Assembly: GCF_943734655.1 (NCBI RefSeq)
Contig: NC_071354.1
Span: 192,360,911 to 192,424,910 of the forward strand
DNA length: 64,000 nucleotides
Reading direction: 5' to 3'
DNA from: Sabethes cyaneus
Taxonomy: Eukaryota; Arthropoda; Insecta; Diptera; Culicidae
Positions 56,425-64,000 of the stretch are shown one piece after another; the first letter of the stretch is position 1; the number at the start of each line of letters is the position of its first letter. The notes under the pieces are model-generated. The model had not been told where the DNA came from. It did not search any database and saw nothing but the letters and a program-made list of their open reading frames with translations. The position numbers were made by a program, and so were the translations under genes.

Positions 56425-57515
56425 AGCTTATTTACTATTACTACCGAAATGGTGTTAACTGCCACCAAAAAACTCAAGCGTTCTTTCTCTGCGGGACCCG
56501 ATGGCATCCCAGCCGTAGTTTTGAACCGTTGTAGGTGTTGGCTGAGCCGTTATGCGCAATATTTATAAATCTTTCGAGCAAAGCAAATTTCCCGATATTT
56601 GGAAGCAATCGTTTATGTTTCCAGTATATAAATCTGGCGATCGCCGTGATGTAAGGAACTACCGCGGGATTACTAGTCTCTCTGCGGCATCAAAATTGTT
56701 TGAGACAATTGTGAGTGGTGTAATTCTGTCCCGAACTAAAAACTATATATCCACTGTTCAACATGACTTTATGCCTGGTCGATCCGTTTGTACTAATCTG
56801 CTAGAGTTTACCTCGACGTGTATTTTGCAAATGGAAGAGAAAAAACAAGTTCATGTCATTTATACCGACCGGAAAGCGGCTTTCGATCGGATTGACCATG
56901 TAATACTTTTCCGAAAGCTCCAACGACTTGGTGCATCCCAGAAAATGATTGATTGACTTCACTCATATCTAAGCAATAGAGTACTACGTATGAAACTAGG
57001 ATCCAGTACTTCGTCAGTGTTTAGCAACAAATCTGGAGTTCCTCAAGGTAGTAACTTGGGTTCTTTGCTTTTCTCATTCTTCTTCAATGATGTTGTGATT
57101 CTGCTAGAACACGGCTGCAAGTTAGTTTACGCCGATGACCTGAAATTATTTACTACGATAGATAATGAAGACGACTGCCGCCGTTTCCAACATTTGCTCA
57201 ATCTATTTACTGAATGGTGCATACTAAATTGGCTTATTATAAGCATTTCAAATTGTGAAGTTATGAGCTTTTACGGGATTAAAAATCCTATTTGCTTCGG
57301 TTATACTATCGACGACATTCAACTTCGCAGAGTGGATCAAGTTAGCGAGCTGGGTGTCTTGCTGGACACTAAATTGACGTTCAATTTACACCGTGAATCA
57401 GTCATTTCCAAGGCGACCCGATAACTTGGATTTATTGCTAAGATTGGATGTTCACTGCCTGAAATCACTATATTGCGCTTTGGTTCGTCCGCTGCTTGAG
57501 AGCTGTAATTTGGAA
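56425..57515 (+). pseudogene. Jockey/CR1-like reverse transcriptase, longest relic
   Basis: Segments in order: SFSAGPDGIPAVVL, then after a frameshift at about 56,550 IWKQSFMFPVYKSGDRRDV, NYRGITSLSAASKLFE, QHDFMPGRSVCTNL, VIYTDRKAAFDRIDH (domain A aspartates present), a TGA at 56,954, SYLSNRVLRMKLGSS, NKSGVPQGSNLGSLLF, KLVYADDLKLF (catalytic YADD intact), DQVSELGVLLDTKLTF, and after a final frameshift at about 57,420 the end of the palm/thumb. So nearly the entire RT domain survives with two frameshifts and one stop. Endonuclease and ORF1 are missing. The 3' side is cut at about 57,515 by a CGCGTAAA-rich element end. Confidence 0.88.
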
Positions 57516-57516
57516 A

Positions 57517-57638
57517 AAAATAGACTAATTGAGCACATCCGCGTAAATTCCGAAAATCGCGTAAAAAAAACGTGTAAATTCCGAAATTCGCGTAAAAATA
57601 GTTGCGTAAAAAACAAACCGCGTAAAAAGCGACTTCAG
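57517..57638. mobile_element. Terminal part of a TA-target element with CGCGTAAA words
   Basis: It consists of repeats of CGCGTAAA and 'taaattccgaaa', ending CGACTTCAG|TA at 57,638-57,640. It is inserted into or truncates the preceding RT. Only one end is identified. Confidence 0.5.
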
Positions 57639-57640
57639 TA

Positions 57641-58140
57641 TAATAGAATTATTAGAAATATTAGAATTCAACATCGAAAACATATTTTTAGGCAAGGCCA
57701 TATTGTCATATTCTAGTAATGCTTTTAGCCAGCAAACAAAAATTCATCAAAGCAAGGTGTGAGTTCCAGAAAGAGTTATTATTAATCAGTTTTCATGGCC
57801 CACGAAGTAACTCAAATGATTTCGCCGGAAATTGAGATTGAACAACTGAATATATTTATATTGTTTTTAGTTTTCAAAAATCGTGAAATTTCGATGGGGC
57901 GTTGATTTTTTAAAATTTAATGCGCATATACTGCACAACTACGGAAACTGCTGAAAGTGTTTTATTTATTCCATCGGATATTTCATTAAGGTCGCTATAA
58001 ACCGAATCAAATAGGTTGATCTAACAGTAATATTTTAGCTTTTCTGCTTATGCATATATATTTTCTAAATTTTAAATATAAAATCTCAAAACTCATAAAA
58101 AATCAAAATCAACTGTGAATCATTATTCAAATTTTTTTTT
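57641..58140. other. Unassigned AT-rich sequence
   Basis: No feature is recognised. Confidence 0.4.
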
Positions 58141-58142
58141 TC

Positions 58143-58200
58143 AATACCCGAACCCGACCCGACCCCGGCGGGTACGGGTACGGGTGCGGGTTTCGGGCAA
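58143..58200. repeat. ACCCG/CGGGT foldback tract
   Basis: 'cccgaacccgacccgacccc' is followed at once by 'cgggtacgggtacgggtgcggg', so the tract can fold on itself. Possibly one end of a larger element. Confidence 0.65.
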
Positions 58201-58252
58201 ACTTTCCGCTATCCGACCATCTCTACTTGCTATCCGGAGCTATGCACATATA

Positions 58253-59153
58253 GAGTAGGGTGGGGCATAAGTGCGATGTTTGAAGTTGTCATCAATTTTC
58301 GTGAGATATAAAGAAGGACAACAATATAATTTATTTTATAGTGATGCAGTAACTCAATGTCTTCACATTCAACTATAAATCATCTGCGGTAATAGTGTTT
58401 TGCAAAATAAATTCTTCTTTCTTCTGATCAAGTGCAGATTCACACTTTTACCCCACTAGCGGGGCAAAAGTGCGAATACCGCGGGGCAAAAGTTCGAACC
58501 TAGAATCCTTGAAATTACTCCAGCAGTAGCTAACAAAACCATATTACCTTCAATCTGCGTTATGTTTCGGTAAGGAATATTCTCAATTTGCACCTTTTCT
58601 ATTTTGCGCTGGTGTATTGCAGCCTTCATTAGATCGAAACTTTTCCAAACGTTTGTTTTTTGTTTCACCAGCGGAAACACATTGTTTTTCTTCGGCCAAC
58701 ATCTGTAGGGCACACAGTTTTCTGTAAATCTTTCGTTTCTAGTATCTGTAATATAGTGCCATGAAACGCACTTTTGCCCCGTCTGTGAATCGAACTTTTA
58801 CCCCGCTAGGCGCTTGACGGGGTTAGATTAAATTACGGAAAAGCGAAATATATTTTGTAAATTATTTTCGCCGTATTTTCAAAACAGAAATGTGAGTGAT
58901 GTAAAACGCTGCTACAAATTTTCAACAAGCAATATCCTCCTGTTGATATCGTTTTTGCCGTATAACGAAAAATTACATCAAAACCGCCCTAAAATAATAT
59001 TTGCACATAACTCAGCAACTATGCCTCGTAAGCAACCAAAGTTTACGTTAGTTTCAAGCTGTCAAAGTAGTCACCCATCCATGCCAATGTAGAAAATTTA
59101 ATCGGAATCTGCACCGATAAATCATTGAATCGCACTTTTACCCCTCCTTACTC
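58253..59153. mobile_element. TA-flanked element B with GGGGCAAAAGTGCGA words
   Basis: TA is at 58,251-58,252 and 59,154-59,155. Ends are GAGTAGGGTGGGG and, inverted, GAGTAAGGAGGGG. The word GGGGCAAAAGTGCGA (or a one- to three-base variant) occurs at 58,262-58,276, 58,461-58,475 and 58,483-58,497. It occurs inverted at about 58,441-58,454, 58,767-58,780, 58,790-58,804 and 59,130-59,144. The left half has mainly forward copies and the right half only inverted ones. No transposase frame. Same architecture as elements A, C and D. Confidence 0.8.
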
Positions 59154-59155
59154 TA

Positions 59156-59860
59156 AATACAAATTCCTTGTTAAACAGCATAGGCATTCTCTCTTGCGAT
59201 ACGTAGCTGTGAGTGAGCGTGAGTGAATGAATCTCTAAATAAATCGCAAAGTTAAACTAAAACGCACATTTAAATTACATGTTTATCTAATTCTTATTAG
59301 GCTTGTTAGACTTTCTAGTTAAGAAAATGTCGATTCCCGCAAAGGAAAAATGTAAATTCCACCAATATGTTTGCCATCTTAATTCATGAATGTTGGCTGC
59401 GGTTTTCGCTGCTGATGTTTTCTCTGACGATAGATTTTCTTTTGCTCTCTGGTTCGTTGTATGAAATGCCAGCTGTGGAAGAATTAAGCAAAATGCTCAC
59501 AGCTGAATTTGGTTCACATCGCATAGCAACAGAGACATCGCGTGTAATAGCGAGAAAAATCATATGTCAGTTTTGCGCTGTGATCAAGGTTGAAATTTCA
59601 TGTGCTTGAAATCATCGTTGAGTTTTTTGCTGCTATGAATTTTTCAACACTGCTAATAACTAATACTGACTGATTGAGCTTTTTACCAGAGCAGGTTTTA
59701 CGCTTTATTGCTTTTTAGAGTAAAGCGAAAATCTTCATTAAATTTTGGCAAAGGTTGTCAGGCAGTCGAAAAGTACAACCAGTTTTATTGCTGCTTTCAG
59801 TATGAGCATAGTATGATGAGATTACTCGAGCTTATAACCCGATCCTTAAAGAGATTATAA
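59156..59860. other. Unassigned sequence
   Basis: No gene or element. An open frame at 59,367-59,609 lacks a domain. Confidence 0.4.
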
Positions 59861-60526
59861 AAGTCTTCTGAAGAATGCGCCACTTGGTTGGAAGGCAGTC
59901 TTATAACGGTCATTTAACCCATTATAACCCAGGTATACCTAAATTTGGATCAAATGAAGTGAAACTCTGTAATCTATTATATTATGGCTCGAATGTGTCG
60001 GGAAACGCAAAATCGTCATTTGGAATGCTTTCAAGGCCAAAATATCGCAGGTTAAATATTTTATAGGCTCAGTTTCAAACAAACAAATTACAAAGTTTTT
60101 TACAGATTTCTTATCGAATTTTGTGACAGACTTTACATATAAATACTAATTTACATGTCAGGTAATGTTTCGTCACTAAATGTAGACTTTTTCATGCGTT
60201 TTGGAGACAAAATTTTTTCGCCATTTTTTCAACTTTTTCTGCGCCATTTGTCACAACTTTGCACTGTTGAAAGTACAGATGAAATGACAAAAACTGACAA
60301 ATTATATCACACACACATCAGATTGATGTCTTATCTCTCTTGTAGTGATATATTAACAATACTAACTATTGAAATTCAGCAGTAAACAGGTTTTGAAGAC
60401 GAGGTATGATATACCATACGCTGGGTCATAATGGGTTAATGAAGTTGACAGTTTTATTTGAAGTTTTATGAAATTGGTCATGAAAACCACTAGAGGAACG
60501 TAATAAAACTGAAATTTCTACTTGGG
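59861..60526 (+). mobile_element. M1-like MITE interrupted by a piggyBac-type MITE
   Basis: 59,861-59,917 and 60,440-60,526 together resemble an M1 element ('gtcttataacggtcat' on the left, 'aattggtcatgaaaacc...gtaataaaact...tacttggg' on the right). The left end is uncertain. Confidence 0.5.
59918..60435. mobile_element. piggyBac-type MITE (TTAA target, CCC ends)
   Basis: TTAA lies exactly at both borders (59,914-59,917; 60,436-60,439). Ends are CCCATTATAACCCAG and, inverted, CCCATTATGACCCAG. TTAA duplication and terminal CCC are characteristic of piggyBac elements. No transposase in 518 bp. Confidence 0.8.
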
Positions 60527-60643
60527 AGGAGAAACGGGCCTGAAAATATGGTAAAATGGTATGAGGAAAAAGGGAACATCCGCATGGAATTCAGGAATCG
60601 GGAAAAGGGCTGAACTCAGTAAAAGGGCGGGGCAGTCAGTCAG

Positions 60644-60700
60644 GCAGGTGTAGTGGTTAGCATTCACGCCGAGGACCCGGGTTCAAATCCTACCTCCGCA
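60644..60700 (+). other. tRNA-like segment (SINE head or tRNA pseudogene)
   Basis: GTGTAGTGGTTAGCA fits an A box and GGGTTCAAATCC is an excellent B box, but only about 25 bp separate them and no anticodon arm fits. It is too short for a tRNA gene. A SINE head of a third family is the more likely reading. Confidence 0.45.
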
Positions 60701-60933
60701 GAAGTCATGAATGACCCGGGCTATTAAATTGACTATAATTTAACAAAAAAACCTGATTTAATCCACCTAGTGGTGAAAGGAACCTTTGTTATACGGTCTT
60801 ACTTGCTATTAGATAGAAATCGACAAGTCATCGGAAAATAAATCATCTATTGGTTAAGATTGCGTGGTGCGTTTGTTTACATAAAATTTTTGGAAACTGA
60901 ATAAGTTTACAAACTTTGAACGAAATAGAAGTA

Positions 60934-61057
60934 CCGTAAAACGGGGAAACATTGATCAGTTCAGGAAAGTTGGCAGTAGTGGTTTATTTCACTTATTTAT
61001 GCGAATGGTCCATTTGATCAATGTTACCCCGGCGATCAATGTTAGTCCGTTTTACGG
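60934..61057. mobile_element. Small TA-target MITE C with AACATTGATCA words
   Basis: Ends CCGTAAAACGG are exact inverted repeats. The left flank is TA and the right flank CA (decayed TA). 'ggggaaacattgatca', inverted 'tgatcaatgttacccc' and 'gatcaatgttagtcc' repeat inside. Architecture as in A, B and D. Confidence 0.75.
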
Positions 61058-61834
61058 CACTTATAAATTTTGATAGTACCTTTTCTTATGAAATTGCTGA
61101 GTAAGTTGTTACTAATGTGGGTAAATGCAAGTAAAAGTAAGTTGTAAGAAGAATAATATTCTTTAACATATACATTGCGTAGTGAAGGTCTAGTTTATGG
61201 GTTTTTGAACTATGCATAATTTCCTGTCACGCCATTCTATCTGATTCACAATAATAAAGTTTTCTTGAATAAATTTCATCAATTTTTATTAACCTTCGGT
61301 TACTCACGCTGTTGTATTTTGTACAACATGTGTAGGTTTTTGAACGCCATAGTATTATAAAGTTACAAATCGTTGTTTATCTAACGTATATTTTTCAATA
61401 AACTTGTTATGAGCAAAATGTCATAATTCTTCAATGCATTAATACGTTAAATTGTTGGGAAAATAGATCAGCATAAACCGACATTACAGAAACGAAGCTA
61501 GCAGCATTAAGGTGTACCGCAATCGGCCCCAACTGGAATTTTCTCTCGTTTCTTCATATGGAAAAATGGTGTCTGTAGGCAACAAAACTATCAGCAAATG
61601 TAAAATGTATAAAATGTATCCATCTGTTGGTATTCGAGTAATTCGGGGTCAAAATCAGGGAATCTTTTATGATCAAAGTTCTACAGTTCCTAAACAAACA
61701 AACATAGAGGGATACTATGTTCAGCAAAGTTGTGTATTTTTACTGTTTGCACAGCTTTGTAATACACAAAAAAGTCATACAACAATTACAAAAAGAGCTA
61801 AAATAGACAAACTGATTTTACAAATGCATATACA
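61058..61834. other. Unassigned AT-rich sequence
   Basis: An open frame at 61,512-61,838 has no recognisable domain. Confidence 0.4.
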
Positions 61835-61990
61835 ATAAATAAGATTTCTCTAACTTCGCTGAAGAGATAGAAGGTTACTGTCTTCAGCAAAATTTCTTGT
61901 AATAATATGCTCTAAAACTTTGCAGAACATATCAATGTGTTATATTGAAACTGAAGAAAAATATTTTTTTTATTTCACTTTTAGGGGGAT
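61835..61990 (+). repeat. Dispersed repeat F3, copy 2
   Basis: 'tctaacttcgctgaagagatag', 'gtcttcagcaaaatttcttgtaata' and a T-rich end correspond to 52,795-52,945. Confidence 0.45.
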
Positions 61991-62769
61991 TAATCAAAAT
62001 TCAAATTCTATCAGACGATAGAGCATTCAATTTCAAGAAACTCTCCCAAAGGTTTGATAAACTTCAAACCAAGTTTTCCTAGTCAAAAGTCTAGTACGCA
62101 CGTTTTCTTTGGTTTGGGCTATTGTGCGCGCGAGTAACCGTGTTACAAAAGTTGGCGCGAGTGTTAATATCTTTTGACCGGTAAAACCAATTCTTATGAA
62201 ATTTTGTATATATATTCGTAGTGTCAAAACCTCTCGTTTGATATAAAAATGATTGAAATTAGGTAAATTATCTTGGTTAAAATCATTATAAATAATTGTT
62301 AATTTTGGTGTGGTGTAAACGATTGCTCATAACTTTCAAATTAAACGTCCAATCAACAAACCATTCAATAGTGATCTATCCGGCTATATTACCTGCCAAA
62401 TGAAACTAATAGCGCATAAATCGGTTTGGCCATCTCTGAAAAACAGGCGATCATTTGAACCTTGTCAAAACTGGTTTTTTTAGGCTAACTTTTAAACCAC
62501 TTGTTTGTTTTCAATAAAATTCGGCACAATGTTTAGCAATAGTAAGAGCGTTCATTTGGTACTAAGACTGTTGAAATTGAATGTGTGGTTCCGGAGAAAA
62601 TCGTGTCACGTAGTTTTCACATTTTTGCTTATAACTTTTAAAAAAAAGTCGGACCACGAAACAAATAGCGTAGCAATATTCTCCACTATAATACCTTTCA
62701 AACAAAAGTAATAGCAGACAAATCGGTTCAGCCATCTCCGAGAAATAGGCGATAGAAAATAAGCAGCGC
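61991..62769. other. Probable retroelement untranslated sequence
   Basis: Two related passages ('aatcggtttggccatctctgaaaaacaggcgat' at about 62,420 and 'aatcggttcagccatctccgagaaataggcgat' at 62,720) repeat about 300 bp apart, each preceded by 'cttataactttt/ggctaactttt'-like text. So a roughly 300-bp unit is tandemly duplicated here. Function unknown. Confidence 0.5.
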
Positions 62770-62774
62770 ACACA

Positions 62775-62814
<40 letters not shown>
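62770..62814. repeat. (CA)n microsatellite
   Basis: CA dinucleotides with a single interruption (ATAC), followed by 'gacattgctcaattcgtcga'. Confidence 0.95.
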
Positions 62815-62818
<4 letters not shown>

Positions 62819-62885
62819 TTGCTCAATTCGTCGAACCCTATCGATTGGTATATGTGACTCGGCCCTCCGGGCCTTAGATCAACTT
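62815..62885 (+). repeat. Conserved retroelement tail (GGCCCTCCGGGCC palindrome)
   Basis: 'cgattggtatatgtgactcggccctccgggcct' after a CA repeat is a combination I remember from dispersed mosquito repeats. GGCCCTCCGGGCC is a tight palindrome. The association is from memory and unchecked. Confidence 0.45.
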
Positions 62886-62934
62886 TGTGTTTTTCGACCA
62901 ATTCCTAAACCTTTGTTATATAGTATAACAAAGG

Positions 62935-63570
62935 TAAAAAGGCGTATCAGAAAACAAGAGAAAGCAAAAGGGAAAAGAAGAATAACTAAGAGCAAGGGAA
63001 AGAAGAAAACCGACAGAGGTAACTCGAAAAACGGGAAAGAGGGGTTAAATGGGAAATATGGGGAAATTGAACAGAATAAAAAACAGAAAGGTAAAACGGA
63101 CTGAAGGTAAAACGGAAAAGGAAAAGACGAAAAACTGGAGATTATAAAAACCGGAAAGAAAAGAGGTAAAAGGGAGCCAAAAATAGAATACAAAGATAGA
63201 AAAGACGGCAAAATTGGGTATCAAATCAAAAAGAGTTTCGTCCGGCACTGACGAAGACAAAAAATGAGAAGATAAAAAGGGTTAGAAAAATTCGAAAACT
63301 GGAAACGAAAAAAAGGAAAAGAAAGAAGAGGAAAGACTGAAAACGGGGGGAAACAATAACAAAAAACAAGCGATAATCGTAGGGAAAACAAGACTGAAAA
63401 TACGAAAAAATAGAAAGCAAAGAAAAACGAAACAATGAAACAGAAAATACCGAAAACGAATAGTAGAACGGATGGAAAGTAAGAGCTAAAACCAAGAAAA
63501 TGGTACAGAAGCAGATAAAAACGGAACAAAGATTGGTGAAACGGGATTGGAAAAGAGAAAAGAGAAATGA
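62935..63570. repeat. Purine-rich degenerate array, locus 2
   Basis: A/G-rich words of the same type as 28,980-29,665 ('gggaaaagaag', 'aaacggaaaagg', 'gaaaacg'). Minus-strand hydrophobic open frames here are by-products. Confidence 0.7.
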
Positions 63571-63584
63571 CTTTAAGTTAAGTT

Positions 63585-64000
63585 AATTTAATTCCAAAGG
63601 TTCAACTTTAAGTCAAATTTAAACTCTGACTTCAAGTACAATATCAAGTCCAATTTATGTCCTATTTCAAGTACAATTGCAAATCCAATCTTAAGCCAAA
63701 ATTCAGCTTTAATTTGCAATCTAATTCCAAGTCTAATACAATTTCAATTTCGAACAAAATTTCATGCACAATTTCAAATTAAAACTTGAAATTCTGTTGA
63801 GTCCGCCTTCGTGTCTAGTTCCAAGTAAAACTGCCGGTCCAAATTACTTCAAATTTAAGTCCAATTTAAATTCCAATTTCCAATCCAATTTTAAGTAAAG
63901 CTTCCCGCCCAAATTAGTCTAAATTCTAGGCTAATTAAATGCCCTATGTTCGAAGTCCGGTTTTAAGTTCATTGTCAACTCCAATTTCTAGTCCAGGTTC
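63585..64000. repeat. Degenerate AAGTCCAATTTC array, locus 2
   Basis: About 12-bp words ('aagtccaattt', 'aagtacaattgc', 'aatccaatc') with no exact repeats, following the purine-rich tract as at 30,086-30,250. Runs off the window. There is no expanded 11-bp core in the part that is visible. Confidence 0.75.

Noticed and set aside
60644..60700. tRNA gene
   Set aside because: A and B boxes are too close and there is no anticodon arm.

Overview
This is an AT-rich eukaryotic intergenic window with no complete, confidently recognisable host gene. It is almost certainly insect and probably mosquito (Culicidae). The reasons are the mix of relics (R1-like, Jockey/CR1-like, RTE-like and Penelope-like reverse transcriptases, a DD37D maT-like mariner, tRNA-derived SINEs, many short TA-target and CCCAAG-ended palindromic elements) and a 3' tail around 62,815-62,880 that resembles repeats I remember from mosquito genomes. 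The species assignment is inference.

Layout. 1-13,300 holds a 1.3-kb TA-flanked element (805-2098), two foldback sequences near 2.7-3.1 kb, five decayed reverse transcriptase fragments on both strands, and a 1.7-kb foldback element (11,585-13,306) with another element nested in it. 13,800-22,900 holds palindromic MITEs, a tandem duplication, a dispersed repeat and a 2-kb degenerate minisatellite. 22,900-27,100 is GC-richer, mostly single-copy sequence with one interesting minus-strand exon candidate at 24,614-24,784. 27,168-31,580 is dominated by two satellites: (TACAAAA)n of about 239 units and an 11-bp (AAATCCAATCC)n array of at least 105 units. Their apparent ORFs of up to 581 codons are artefacts of stop-free repeats. 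31,600-37,300 is mostly single-copy, with one SINE and two weak coding candidates. 37,330-44,240 is a transposon nest: a Penelope-like RT, a Jockey/CR1-like RT, an R1-like element interrupted by four further insertions, and a maT transposase relic. 45,000-64,000 alternates RT/ORF1 and transposase relics, SINEs, a hAT-type element with a perfect 8-bp target duplication, a piggyBac-type MITE and more degenerate arrays.

The main content is an insertion history that can be read directly. The R1-like relic contains a hAT-type element, which contains a CCCAAG-ended MITE, which contains a Tc1/mariner element. In each case the interrupted sequence rejoins when the insert is removed. Several elements share an odd design: TA-flanked ends built from a 12-17-bp word that is repeated several times inside the element.

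No tRNA, rRNA, CRISPR array, operon or functional transposon gene is supported. All transposon coding regions seen carry stops or frameshifts. The three host-coding candidates (24,614-24,784 minus; 34,426-34,812 plus; 54,265-54,534 plus) are hypotheses from open frame, start or splice context and composition only.
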